64,000 bases of DNA from Linum tenue (lineage: Eukaryota > Streptophyta > Magnoliopsida > Malpighiales > Linaceae): contig CAMGYJ010000002.1 in assembly GCA_946122785.1 (NCBI GenBank), positions 10,166,339 to 10,230,338 on the forward strand, given 5' to 3'. Below, piece after piece: positions 35,758-45,996 of the stretch. A program made the position numbers and the translations under genes. The number at the start of each line of letters is the position of its first letter. The stretch's first letter is position 1. Under the pieces are notes generated by a model. It was not told the DNA's origin. It ran no database searches and saw only the letters and a list, made by a program, of their open reading frames with translations.

Positions 35758-36722
35758 TAGGAATGACAATTTCGACCTGACCCGATTTACCCGACTTGTT
35801 TGCCCTGTTTTGGGACAGGTCGGACCTGCCCCGTAGGCGGTGCGGGACGGACATGTGTACTTCTCATGGACCCGACATGCTCTGACCCGCCCCATTTTCG
35901 ACCCGTTCTTGCCTAGATTACATGTAATCTTAGTAAAATTACTTAGGATTTTCCTTTGGGTTGATATTTTCGTATGGCCTGAACTTTGATCAAAATAAAC
36001 ATCCTGGCCAATCTTTTCGATCTATAACATCCTGGCCCGAATTATAGACCAAAATAAACAATTTGGCCAAACCCAATATTTGACCGTTAACTTGGACGGT
36101 CAAACGCGTTGACTAACGATCAACGCGCCACGTCACTGCCAAGTCAGAAGATCTGATAAATATTTAATTTTTTCGTTTTTTATTTTTGGTTTAACTAAGG
36201 TATTAGATGATTTTTTAATTTATAATAATTTAAAATTAGGGAATGTGTGGAAATTGTGAATTATTTTAAATATTTTATGCTGACTTGGCAGTGACATGGC
36301 GCGTTGTCTAACGGTCAACGCGTTTGACCGTCCAAGTTAATGGTCAAAAGTCGGATCTGGCCAAATTGTTTATTTTGGTGTATAGTTCGGGCCATGATGT
36401 TATAGATCGAAAAGATTGGCCAGGATGTTTATTTTGGTCAAAGTTCAGGTCATACGAAAATATTAACCCTTTTCCTTTTATTACAAAGTTGTAAATAAGT
36501 GAAAACATCAATTTCTTAAATAATTTAACTACATTTTATCATATTATGGTTTTTTTGTCTTTTAGTGAAAATAACAAATAGTTCTAATGATTTTTGCATA
36601 AATTACGTACCCATTGGGTCGACCTACCCCGACCCGCGCCCCGTGATAAATTACCCGACCTGCCATGGGGCGGGTATGTGTATCGAGAAACCCGCCCCGG
36701 ACCTGCCCCATCGCCATTCCTA
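35758..36722. mobile_element. hAT-like element interrupted by a Mutator-like MITE
   Basis: Ends TAGGAATGACAATTTCGACC and CATCGCCATTCCTA are inverted in the hAT style, with GACCCG/CGGGTC-rich sub-terminal DNA. No convincing 8-bp duplication is seen (GTGTCATA versus CTCTTATC), so the element is probably old. Bases 35958-36469 belong to a later insertion. Confidence 0.6.
35958..36469. mobile_element. Mutator-like MITE, 512 bp, long TIRs, 9-bp TSD
   Basis: The arms are long inverted repeats of over 200 bp starting GGGTTGATATTTTCGTATGG and ending in its complement, closing on an AT-rich loop. TTTTCCTTT is duplicated exactly on both sides (35949-35957, 36470-36478). A 9-bp TSD with long TIRs is the Mutator signature. 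It would transcribe into a near-perfect hairpin. Confidence 0.9.
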
Positions 36723-37210
36723 CTCTTATCTGGTCACCAAGCTCCTTTGAAAAAAAGACTGCTTAACAGAGTGTACTGGCCTATTTAAAGCTTCACCTAT
36801 TGACTACTAGGTTCGCAAAGGTTTACATCTGTACGAGTTTTAGGAATAGTAACTTGTAGCTTGTATTATTATAAAACAAAAAAGAGTTTTATATAGATTA
36901 CAAGACTTGGACAATAAGTAAGAGAACCACAATACTAGAAGGACACAAAAACACTAAAAACTATACTAAAAGGACATGGAAATATAAAATTATTCCTAAT
37001 CTATTTCTAACAACATCAACATATTAATGTGTTACAGAATTGATGAGTAAGAATTCTATGAGAGTCTTCAAAAATATAAAGTCATTCCACTGTAAACTTT
37101 TCTTGTACATAATTAGTCTCTTCAAAAGGATAGCAGATATCTTGATAATAGTGACTTGATAATTCTTGTGGATATTTAATCCTCAAGGTCTTCAATACAG
37201 GGAAAAACAA

Positions 37211-37553
37211 GGGTAAATACAATATATTATCCATAACTATTAAATAGCGGGAAATTATAGCCCCAACTATCGAAATACAAATTATTAGCCATAACTATTG
37301 TTGTGGGTCAAGATTTGGCTAACACCCCGTTACTGTTTTCAAATTTTTAACATAGAAGGCCATGTCAGCATCGTAAAAAATATGATATGATGACTGCCAC
37401 GTGGGAGTCAGCTCACCATCGTAAAAGCTTAGTCATCATTACTAACAGAAGTGTTAGCGAAAACTTAACGATTGGCTAATAATTTGTATTTCGATAGTTG
37501 TGGCTATGATTCTCCGTTGCTTAATAGTTATGGATAATATATTGTATTTGCCC
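37211..37553. mobile_element. Mutator-like MITE, 343 bp
   Basis: TIRs GGGTAAATACAATATATTAT and its complement extend about 80 bp. Flanks GAAAAACAA (37202-37210) and AAAAAACAA (37554-37562) match at eight of nine bases. It lies next to the putative acceptor of the split F-box gene's 3' exon and may have altered splicing. Confidence 0.75.
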
Positions 37554-37748
37554 AAAAAACAATGTTGTTTATTCGCCAACAGCTTGATTTGTCCAAGCCG
37601 AACATCGAATTGTTTCCACGGCCCCGTCAGACTTCCGCAACGCTATAAAAAAACAAAAAAGGAAACACACAACCGTCAGTCAGTACGTATGTTATAATCA
37701 AGTTACATAAGTTGGTTTGCGTAGCCAAAGCATGCACAGTATCATATT

Positions 37749-37940
37749 TGTTAGCGATGGTAAAGGGATAGTTAAGCCTCGAATTGTGGATTTTTACACG
37801 AGGCATGAAATGGGGTAGTTATGAGGATTCGAAACCATAACCTTTCGGTTCTAGGCTCTGGTACCATGTTAGCGAACTAACCACTTGGTCCCAATAACTC
37901 GAGTTGTTGGGAAAGGGATAGTTAAGCCTTTTAACCTCTA
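37749..37940 (-). mobile_element. TRIM-like LTR relic
   Basis: On the minus strand a short LTR containing CAACAACTCGAGTTATTGGG ends GCTAACA at 37867. It is followed by a primer-binding site TGGTACCAGAGCC (37866-37854), about 70 bp of spacer and a shortened second LTR (ends 37749) that lacks about 40 internal bases. The LTR core and primer-binding site match the TRIM at 57992-63238, so the two belong to one family. The outer right boundary is approximate. Confidence 0.6.
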
Positions 37941-38104
37941 ATAGTATTTCTTACACGTTCCTCAACTTTATTACGTACTCTGTCAAAACGCAAGTCGAGA
38001 GACGTCGCGTTGCGCACACAACGCAGGAAGGCAACGAACGCACGAGCCAGCATTTCCTTCTTGCGACCATCACAGCGCCCCGGCTCCTCCCAAACGAGGC
38101 GGAG

Positions 38105-38457
38105 TGATGAAGTACAAAGGCAAAGGAGTGATGGATTTGAATCAGCAGGAACAGAAGGCTCAAGGGAAGATGGCGGCAACTCTGCAGAATTCAATTCCAG
38201 AAGAAGCTCAGTTCGGTTGAAACGTTTCGGAGTGGCAGGCCGTTTCGTCTCCAACGAAAGCTGAGGAAGATCAGAACGACAAGGCTTTACTTTTATGTTT
38301 GTTAGTTACTGCTTTAATGATTTGGACAAATGGCGTTTAGCCACGTCACTGTTACCGTTGTGTAAACAGTAAAACTTGAACAGCTATATAAACAAAACCC
38401 AGCAGATGCAAACGCTGAGGATTCCAAAACCCTTTCCTCCATTCTTCAATTTCTACA
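38105..38457 (+). repeat. 5' LTR of the Copia element
   Basis: The 353-bp repeat starts TGATGAAG and ends TTTCTACA, differing from the 3' LTR at five bases. TATATAAA at 38385-38392 is the likely U3 promoter. Its sequence would also read as antisense promoter DNA within the host F-box gene. Confidence 0.95.
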
Positions 38458-38469
38458 TGGTATCAGAGC
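38458..38469 (+). promoter_or_regulatory. Primer-binding site (initiator Met-tRNA)
   Basis: TGGTATCAGAGC directly follows the 5' LTR. It is complementary to the 3' end of the initiator tRNA that primes minus-strand DNA synthesis. Confidence 0.95.
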
Positions 38470-38481
38470 AGATCTGAAGCA

Positions 38482-38718
38482 ATGGCGGACAATCAAGGTC
38501 AAAATCGACCTCCACCCAATACACCACCTCAAACACCTCCACACAATCAAACCCAACGCACTTCTCCTTCTCTGCAGTTTGGTCAGTTTACTGATGGTAA
38601 CAATTTCAACAACAACTCTGCTGCTGCTTCTGGATCTGGGACTACTGCTGCTGCTGGTGCTGCACCAGATCCAAACTTCGGTAACCCATTCTACATTAAC
38701 CCTAATGAGAAAATCTAG
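38482..38718 (+). CDS. Copia leader ORF, N-terminus of Gag before the frame break
   Basis: MADNQGQNRPPPNTPP begins a Pro/Asn/Gln-rich segment of 78 residues ending at TAG 38716-38718. In related Copia elements this kind of low-complexity N-terminus runs directly into the Gag core. Here the core continues in the -1 frame. The break lies at a short A-run (about 38709-38712), so one homopolymer base could account for it. Confidence 0.75.
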   Translation: MADNQGQNRPPPNTPPQTPPHNQTQRTSPSLQFGQFTDGNNFNNNSAAASGSGTTAAAGAAPDPNFGNPFYINPNEKI

Positions 38719-38726
38719 CTCAATCG

Positions 38727-41700
38727 GTGATTCCCATAGTCTTGGATGGTCCTAACTATCAAATGTGGTCTAAGGCTGTGAGGGTAGTGTTGAAAACGAA
38801 GCATAAACTTGGTTTTATCGATGGTAGCATTCCTGCACCACCTCAGGGAGACCCATTATTTCATATTTGGGATGCTTGCAATACTATTGTCTTGTGCTGG
38901 ATCACGAATTCGTTGCAGAAAGACATAGCTCGCAGTGTCCTGAGTCATGACAATGCTCAGGTTCTATGGACTGAGTTGAAGAACAGGTATGGTCAAGCTA
39001 GTGCTCTGAAACTAGCTAATCTGGAAGACGACATCCATGCTTTTAAGCAAGGGAATCGAACGATTACCCAGTACTACACAGAAATGAAGGGTTTCTGGGA
39101 GGAGTATAGTCAGTTTAACCCAATTGTTCCATGTGGGTGTGCACCTGGCAACCCAATGCCATGTGCTGCTGTGGAAGCGTTCAAGAACAAGCAGAACCTG
39201 GATTACTTGATCCGTTTTCTAGGTGGTTTGAACCCTGAGTATGATCAGATCAAGACCCAATTACTGATTATGAAACCACTGCCCACAGTGGTTATGGCAT
39301 TTGATGATCTCTTGCAGCATGAGCAGAAACTCAAAGCTGAAGGCAATCATAAGCACAAAGGAGGTCAGTCAGTTGCTTTAGCTGTTGGTGGAGGTAACTC
39401 TAGCAATGCATCTTCAAGGCCTAGCAGGGATGCACCACCTGCTAGAGGGGACAAGGAGGAGTTATTTTGTAACTACTGTAAGAAGACAAACCATGTCATC
39501 AGGGATTGCTGGAGACTTAAGAAGAAGAGACAAGATCGAGAGAATGCTGAGAATGCAGGGCGTTTTGCAGGATCAGTTGGACAGAACATAAGATCAGAAG
39601 AGGGTAGTCAGTCTGAAGGATTGCAGGTAGAGGTGGAAAGCAGGTTCACTAACTCAGTTGGAGGCTTCACAGCAGAAGAAATGAGCAGGTTAAGAGGCAT
39701 GCTGCAGATGTCAAACTCCACTTCTCCTACATCACCTCAGAGTCCAGCAATTAACCACAGAGCACACTCAGTGACTACTCATTTGCCTAGCTTCCCTAAT
39801 TCAGCAGGTAAATATGTTCTGTCTTCCACTTACTCTACTACTACTTCATTGTCATCTACTTGGATTCTTGACACGGGTGCATCAGATCATATAGCCTGTT
39901 CCCTTCATTCGTTTCACAAATGTCTTCCAGTGTCTGATGTTCATGTTTATCTTCCTAACAAAACTAAAGTTCTGGTCAGTCATATAGGATCAGTCAAGCT
40001 TACTCCTGGATTGTTCCTTCACAATGTCCTCTTAGTTCCCAGTTTCACCTTTAATCTAGTTTCTGTCAGCAAGCTGACACATGACATGCCAATCTCACTT
40101 CTTTTCCAATCTAATGTTTGCCATATCCAGGACCTCATCTCGACCAGGATGATTGGTTTGGCTCGAGAAACTAAAGGCCTGTATCACCTCATTCCACCAA
40201 ACAGCTCAAACACCTCATTTCCCTCTCAAGTTGCATCTGTCTACAATTTTGAACCTCAGAAGATTGCTTTGTGGCATTGGCGTTTAGGACATCCTAGTAC
40301 TGGTAGATTTCAGCTTGTTAAGCATTGTAATCCTAGTATTCCTAAAAAAGATGTCAAACATTGTGAACACTGCCACCTGTCTAGGCAGAAACGTTTACCT
40401 TTCCCTTCCAGTCTCAGTTATGCCACAGACATCTTTGACTTGATTCACGTTGATATTTGGGGGCCTCTGGCTATCCAATCTCATGATGGTTTTTCATTTT
40501 TCCTTACCATCGTTGATGATCACTCTAGAGCAGTTTGGCTCTATCTTATGCATCATAAATCTGAAGCTCGATCCCTTTTAATTGGCTTCTGCAAAATGGT
40601 CAAAACACAGTACAACAAATCAGTGAAGAAAGTGAGAAGTGATCAAGGGAAAGAGTTTATTATGTGTGATTTCTACACTGAACAAGGCATTGAACATGAA
40701 ATGTCCTGTGTTTACACACCTGAACAAAATGGGAGGGTAGAGCGTAAACATCAACATATTTTAAATGTTGCTAGAGCCATTAGATTTCATTCAGGTGTGC
40801 CCTTACCATTTTGGAGTGACTGTGTTCTTCATGCAGTTTACATAATTAATAGACTGCCTACTCCTTTACTTCAGAATCAGTCACCATTTCAAGTTCTTTA
40901 CAAAACCTCCCCTTTCCTAGGCCATCTGAAAGTCTTTGGTTGTTTGGCATATGCCACCACTCATTCTCAAGGCAGAAACAAACTAGAACCTAGAGCAAGA
41001 CAGTGTGTCTTCCTAGGCTTACCAACAGGAATCAAAGGCTACAAGCTTTTTGATTTAAATTCCCATGAGTTCTTTGTCTCAAGAGATGTCACTTTCTATG
41101 AAGACATCTTTCCATTCAAAAAGGATGCATCATCTACTGACCAGGATGATGTATCTGAGACTCCACAAGAGTACTACTTCCCTGCACCAGTGCATTCATC
41201 TGGTGTCACTAATCCACCTGTTAGAGAATCCAGTCATGTCAGTAGTCATCCTTCTCATAGGAATTCCAGTCATGTCAATAGTCCTTCCTCTGCGTCAAAA
41301 CAAAACACTCATGTTGCTGATCCTAGCTCTTCACATAGTAGTCCTTTACCTATCAATAATTCCTCTTCTATGTCTGATGCATCTAATGCCTTGAATACTG
41401 AGTCTGATGATGATGGTGTATTAAGTAACATGGAAACTGATGATTGTATGAATGATTTCCATGAGCAAGAGTTGTTGCCTCTTGAAGAAAGTGAGGCAGA
41501 TCCACAAGTTAGAGAGAGACCTCGCAGAAACATAGTTTTACCAGCAAGGTTAAAGGACTGCTATCTAGGGGCAGTAAGTAGATACCCCATTGATGAATAC
41601 ATTGGTTATGAGATGTTGACAGCAGAAAGAAGAGCATATGCTCTCAGTATGACAACTCACTTGGAGCCAAGGACATTTGCAGAGGCTCAGCAAGATGAGA

Positions 41701-43328
41701 ATTGGAATAGAGCAACACAGGAAGAGCTAGGAGCTCTCATAGCTAACAACACATGGGAAATTTGTCGTTTGCCACCTAACAAGAAGAAGATAGGTTGCAA
41801 ATGGGTCTGGAAATTGAAACTAAGACCAGATGGAAGGATAGAAAGGCACAAGGCCAGATTGGTAGCCAAGGGCTACACACAAGTGTATGGTGTGGATTTC
41901 CTTGACACATTTTCTCCAGTTGCAAAGAACAATACTGTCAAGACACTGTTAGCAGTAGCAGCTGTCAAGGATTGGAACTTGGAGCTAATGGATGTGTCAA
42001 ATGCTTTCTTAAATGGGGACTTAGAAGAAGATGTCTATATGGAGATACCTCCAGGACTAGCAATTGAAGGTGACACTACTGGTTTGGCCTGTAAACTGAA
42101 GAAGTCATTATATGGCTTAAAGCAAGCCAGCAGGCAATGGTTTGCCAAGCTGACTAGCTCCCTGTTGAAGAATGGTTTCACTCAGTCTTCATCAGATTAC
42201 TCAATGTTTGTTAAGTGGATTCAAGGCAGAATTGTAGTTCTGTTAGTATATGTGGATGACATAATTTTGGCAGGTCCAAGATTAGGAGACCTGGAGGCTG
42301 TGAAGCATTATTTGAAGAAAGAGTTTAAAATCAAGGACCTGGGAGCTTTGAAGTACTTCCTAGGACTTGAGATTGCAAGAAATGCATCTGGGATCAGTGT
42401 GTCACAGAGAAAGTATTGCTTGGACTTGCTTGAAGACACTGGTTTCATGGATGCTAAAAGCTGTAAAAGCCCCATTGATTGTAAAGTCAAGTTGAGTGCA
42501 AGAGATGGAGAGTTACTGAAGGATCCAGGTATCTACAAAAGGCTGGTTGGAAGGTTGCACTACCTTACAATTACTAGACCAGACATAGCTTACCCAGTTC
42601 AGCAGCTTAGTCAATACCAGATCCAACCTCGAGAGCCACATCTACAAGCTGCCTACAGAGTTCTCAGATACCTTAAGGGATCACCAGGGCAGGGATTACA
42701 TTTTAAATCCAACACTGATTTAGTGTTAAAAGGTTTCAGTGATGCTGATTGGGCTGCTTGCCCTGACACTCGAAGGTCAATCACAGGTTATTGTACCTAC
42801 CTGGGGGAATCTCTTCTCACCTGGAAATCGAAGAAACAAACTACAGTATCTCGATCATCTTCTGAGGCAGAGTACAGGGCTTTGGCCCATCTGGTGTGTG
42901 AAGTGCAGTGGCTCAAAAGGTTAGTTGCAGAACTGGGAGTCTCATTACCATCTCCAGTGAATGTTTACTGTGACAACATGTCAGCAATCCAGATTGCTGA
43001 CAATCCGGTTTATCACGAGAGAACAAAACACATCGAGATCGATGTGCACATTACAAGAGAAAGGGTCAAGTCTGGATTAATCAAGTTAAGGTATTTGCGA
43101 AGTGAAGATCAATTGGCTGATCTCTTTACGAAGGGGCTCAGTGGTTACAGGTTACAGTTTTTACTCGACAAATTGGGCGTAACAAATGTATACGCGCCAA
43201 TTTGCGGGGGCGTGATGAAGTACAAAGGCAAAGGAGTGATGGATTTGAATCAGCAAGAACAGAAGGCTCAAGGGAAGATGGCGGCAACTCTGCAGAATTC
43301 AATTCCAGAAGAAGCTCAGTTCGGTTGA
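38727..43328 (+). CDS. Copia Gag-Pol polyprotein (lacking its native start)
   Basis: The 1533-codon open frame has domains in Copia order: UBN2 Gag core (to about residue 200), CCHC knuckle CNYCKKTNHVIRDC near 247, aspartic protease WILDTGASDHI near 380, GAG-pre-integrase HWRLGHPS, integrase core (VDIWGPL near 575, DDHSRAVW, PEQNGRVERKHQ), reverse transcriptase (KWVWKLK, YVDDIIL near 1174) and RNase H (SDADWA near 1337, SSSEAEYRAL, RTKHIEIDVH). All catalytic residues I can check are present. It opens at GTG (38727) without a good ATG because of the upstream frame break. Its C-terminus runs 38 codons into the 3' LTR. Pol copies the element RNA into DNA and integrates it. Confidence 0.95.
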   Translation: MIPIVLDGPNYQMWSKAVRVVLKTKHKLGFIDGSIPAPPQGDPLFHIWDACNTIVLCWITNSLQKDIARSVLSHDNAQVLWTELKNRYGQASALKLANLEDDIHAFKQGNRTITQYYTEMKGFWEEYSQFNPIVPCGCAPGNPMPCAAVEAFKNKQNLDYLIRFLGGLNPEYDQIKTQLLIMKPLPTVVMAFDDLLQHEQKLKAEGNHKHKGGQSVALAVGGGNSSNASSRPSRDAPPARGDKEELFCNYCKKTNHVIRDCWRLKKKRQDRENAENAGRFAGSVGQNIRSEEGSQSEGLQVEVESRFTNSVGGFTAEEMSRLRGMLQMSNSTSPTSPQSPAINHRAHSVTTHLPSFPNSAGKYVLSSTYSTTTSLSSTWILDTGASDHIACSLHSFHKCLPVSDVHVYLPNKTKVLVSHIGSVKLTPGLFLHNVLLVPSFTFNLVSVSKLTHDMPISLLFQSNVCHIQDLISTRMIGLARETKGLYHLIPPNSSNTSFPSQVASVYNFEPQKIALWHWRLGHPSTGRFQLVKHCNPSIPKKDVKHCEHCHLSRQKRLPFPSSLSYATDIFDLIHVDIWGPLAIQSHDGFSFFLTIVDDHSRAVWLYLMHHKSEARSLLIGFCKMVKTQYNKSVKKVRSDQGKEFIMCDFYTEQGIEHEMSCVYTPEQNGRVERKHQHILNVARAIRFHSGVPLPFWSDCVLHAVYIINRLPTPLLQNQSPFQVLYKTSPFLGHLKVFGCLAYATTHSQGRNKLEPRARQCVFLGLPTGIKGYKLFDLNSHEFFVSRDVTFYEDIFPFKKDASSTDQDDVSETPQEYYFPAPVHSSGVTNPPVRESSHVSSHPSHRNSSHVNSPSSASKQNTHVADPSSSHSSPLPINNSSSMSDASNALNTESDDDGVLSNMETDDCMNDFHEQELLPLEESEADPQVRERPRRNIVLPARLKDCYLGAVSRYPIDEYIGYEMLTAERRAYALSMTTHLEPRTFAEAQQDENWNRATQEELGALIANNTWEICRLPPNKKKIGCKWVWKLKLRPDGRIERHKARLVAKGYTQVYGVDFLDTFSPVAKNNTVKTLLAVAAVKDWNLELMDVSNAFLNGDLEEDVYMEIPPGLAIEGDTTGLACKLKKSLYGLKQASRQWFAKLTSSLLKNGFTQSSSDYSMFVKWIQGRIVVLLVYVDDIILAGPRLGDLEAVKHYLKKEFKIKDLGALKYFLGLEIARNASGISVSQRKYCLDLLEDTGFMDAKSCKSPIDCKVKLSARDGELLKDPGIYKRLVGRLHYLTITRPDIAYPVQQLSQYQIQPREPHLQAAYRVLRYLKGSPGQGLHFKSNTDLVLKGFSDADWAACPDTRRSITGYCTYLGESLLTWKSKKQTTVSRSSSEAEYRALAHLVCEVQWLKRLVAELGVSLPSPVNVYCDNMSAIQIADNPVYHERTKHIEIDVHITRERVKSGLIKLRYLRSEDQLADLFTKGLSGYRLQFLLDKLGVTNVYAPICGGVMKYKGKGVMDLNQQEQKAQGKMAATLQNSIPEEAQFG

Positions 43329-43565
43329 AACGTTTCGGAGTGGCAGGCCGTTTCGTCTCCAACGGAAGCTGAGGAAGATCAGAACGACGACGCTTTACTT
43401 TTATGTTTGTTAGTTACTGCTTTAATGATTTGGACAAATGGCGTTTAGCCACGTCACTGTTACCGTTGTGTAAACAGTAAAACTTGAACAGCTATATAAA
43501 CGAAACCCAGCAGATGCAAACGCTGAGGATTCCAAAACCCTTTCCTCCATTCTTCAATTTCTACA
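43213..43565 (+). repeat. 3' LTR of the Copia element
   Basis: 353 bp, identical to the 5' LTR except at five positions. It supplies the stop codon of the polyprotein (43326-43328) and, on the other strand, the artificial stop of the split F-box gene (43460). Confidence 0.95.
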
Positions 43566-44618
43566 CGGAGGCTAGCGCGATCGAGCGACGGCAGGCCGTA
43601 ACTGATCTCACCATCGTCGTCGAGATACCGCCGCGACACGTAACCCGAAAACGTGAACAATTCCACCTTTGGGGCCGACAGTTTCCCGATCTCAAAACAA
43701 GAGGACGGATTCCAAATCTCCAGATCCAGCACCTGCGGCGCCGACACCTCGACGCGCCCGCTCCACCGGCACCGGAGCAGCTTCAGCCACTTCAGACTCG
43801 GGAAATTCGCAAAAGAAACATGTACAGTTGCTGAATTACAAGCAGTAGTAGCGTCCGGCTCGTCGTCGCCGCCGTGGAAACTGCACGCACTCAGTTCCAA
43901 TCTCGTCAGCGAGATGAACTCGGGAGACGCCGGACCTCGGAAAATCCATCTCGACAGCCGGAGAGTCTCGAGGGAGGACCTTTTTAGAAGGTCGCCGATG
44001 AAGAAGAAATCCGCTCCGTCAACCTGAGCAGAGACGGACAGATCCTGAAGCCGCCGCCCCGGCAAGACGACGTCGTAGTGTCGCATCACGAGGCTGAGCA
44101 CCGCCAGCGAGTTCGTGGCCTTGAAGTGGAAGCTGGCGGTGGTCGGTAGGGCGGCGGCACGGCGGCGGAGGGAGAGGAGAAGGTTGTCTGCGTGTTGAAT
44201 GTAGCCCGGCAGGTCGCTGCAGTGGAAATTGAGGGTAAGGGTGTCTTTCCACAAGGTCCGCCATCCTTTCCGCAGGGCGCTGGTGTCGAGGAAGGAGAGA
44301 ATGTGGAGGAAGACGTGGTCCGGAAGATCATCCAACTTCTTCGCGTGATAATCATTGTGGCTCGTTTTAGGGTTCTTCGATTCCCTCTCTTCCGCCATAA
44401 TTAATACGGTTTTTTTCCTTCTTCCTGTTTTCTTAATTAAACCTGGATGACGGCAATCACATGGACGGGATGGATATATATTGTTCTGTGAAACAGGGAA
44501 ACCTAATCCCGTTAGTACCTGGATATTAATTTATAAGTTGGGAATTGGTTGGGGTGTTTTTTTTGATTGTATCATTTATAAGTTGGATGACCAGTCACTA
44601 CATGAAATTTGACATTAA

Positions 44619-44905
44619 GTGACAAATTAATTTTGTTGTCATAAAATATTTGTCATATTAGGCAACTAAATATGACAAAAAAAAAACTTGTCACATTTAA
44701 TTGACTATATGTGACAAAAGTTATACTTGTCATTCAAAGTTGTCATAATAGAGTTACATTGTGACAAAGTTTTTGTTGTCATTATAATTTTGTCACTATA
44801 TGTCTTATTTACCGCGCAAATACTGCTACAGAATGACAAAACATCCCGTCACCTTATGGTTTGTCACATTATGTTCAAGAAATCCTAAGATATGATAATA
44901 TAATT
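44619..44905. repeat. Left sub-terminal repeats of the CACTA element
   Basis: About a dozen copies of TGACAAA or its complement in both orientations. Such arrays bind the TNPA-type protein in En/Spm elements. Confidence 0.75.
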
Positions 44906-45996
44906 TGTCATAATATGGTGTGCAGAATGAAATAAACTTTTTCATTAATATTTTTTTTTTTAGAATTGCTATTTTTCGTCCAGAATTCCATTGGGCGGGA
45001 CTATTATTCCCCTTCCCTCCAAGACGAAAAAAAAACCCCAACCCGCCTCTCTAACCCTTCAGCTCCAAGAACAGAAACCCCAATTCCATCTCCACTGCGA
45101 ATTGCAAAGTCGAAACCCCTCTCCCCACATCCTCTTCAGCGATTCGTCTGGGTACGTTCTCCTCCCCGCGAATCGATTGTCCGGTAAGTCTCGTTCGTCT
45201 CCTCGCCCTGGACTCCTTTTCCTCTGCGATTTTGGTTTTGATTTGCATGGTGGATACCTGATTCCGATAAAAGCAGAGTTGGGTTCCTCATGTTTCTTCT
45301 TCTATCTCTGTCGTTCATAGGCGCTCTTGCACAGGGGGTAGGGCTTTCCCTCTGAATCAACAGTCTCCGATTAACCAAGTTGCCCTCCTTTGCTTCGACG
45401 ACCTGCCTTCCCTGCCGCGAGTTCCCTCCGTTGATAAACCGAGTAAGTCTGGCCTTCGATTTTGTGTAAGCCCAGTGTATGGATTGGCTTACATAGATAG
45501 CTGTTATGAAATTTGTGTATCTGGTACGCGAGATGAGTTAATTTGATGCAATGGATTTGGATGAAGGCGACATTTGTGAAAAGTGTTTTTTGATGGGGAT
45601 GGTTTTTGTTTCTGAAAGGCCAATGTGCCATGCTGTTTGGGTTTAACTAAGATGACTGAAACATGATTGAAAAGATTAGTCCTTCTGATGATAACCTCAG
45701 CTACCCAGATGTTGAATTAGTAATTCTGATGACTTCCCTTGATCTGGTTGATTTTGAAACGCGTATGATTTGAAGCAGCATGCTGTTTGGGTTTAACTAA
45801 GATGACTATCTCTATGGTGTACTGTTTATCTCCTTTCTAAGTTCAAAAAAGCATAATTTGTTAACTAGATTTGAGCTACCTTGAACTGATTTCAAAGTTT
45901 AATGCTACATGCAGGTTATTTGTCTCTTTGGTCGATTAGAACCTGCTGCGGCAAGTTACAGACTGCAATCAAAGGTCAGTTATACCTTAACGCGTA

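Larger units (their letters stand above)
38105..43565 (+). mobile_element. Full-length Copia retrotransposon, 5461 bp, 5-bp TSD
   Basis: Two 353-bp LTRs, a Met-tRNA primer-binding site, a Gag-Pol coding region and a G-rich polypurine stretch ahead of the 3' LTR (TTTGCGGGGGCG) are in order. CGGAG flanks both sides (38100-38104, 43566-43570). The LTRs differ at five positions. It is inserted antisense inside the coding sequence of an F-box gene. Near the start of the coding region a one-base-type frame break separates a 78-codon leader ORF from the main ORF. Confidence 0.97.
37082..44398 (-). pseudogene. F-box/LRR gene split by a Copia insertion
   Basis: ATG at 44398 starts MAEERESKNPKTSHNDYHAKK. 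An F-box follows (LDDLPDHVFLHILSFLDTS) then an LRR region (LSLVMRHYDVVL, LETLRLSRWIF, LTRLELSACSF, LKWLKLLRC, APQVLDLEIWNP). The frame is open to the Copia insertion at 43566-43570. Beyond the element it resumes in the same frame at 38104 and runs to a donor GTAAGA at 37954, with a likely 3' exon at about 37190-37082 (LKTLRIKYPQEL ... FTVE). The gene product would belong to SCF-type ubiquitin ligases. As it stands, translation runs into the 3' LTR and stops at 43460 after about 34 foreign residues. A MITE and a TRIM relic lie in its intron, and a CACTA element sits 198 bp upstream of the ATG. The F-box is a few residues shorter than usual between DTS and RKGWRTLW. Confidence 0.8.
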
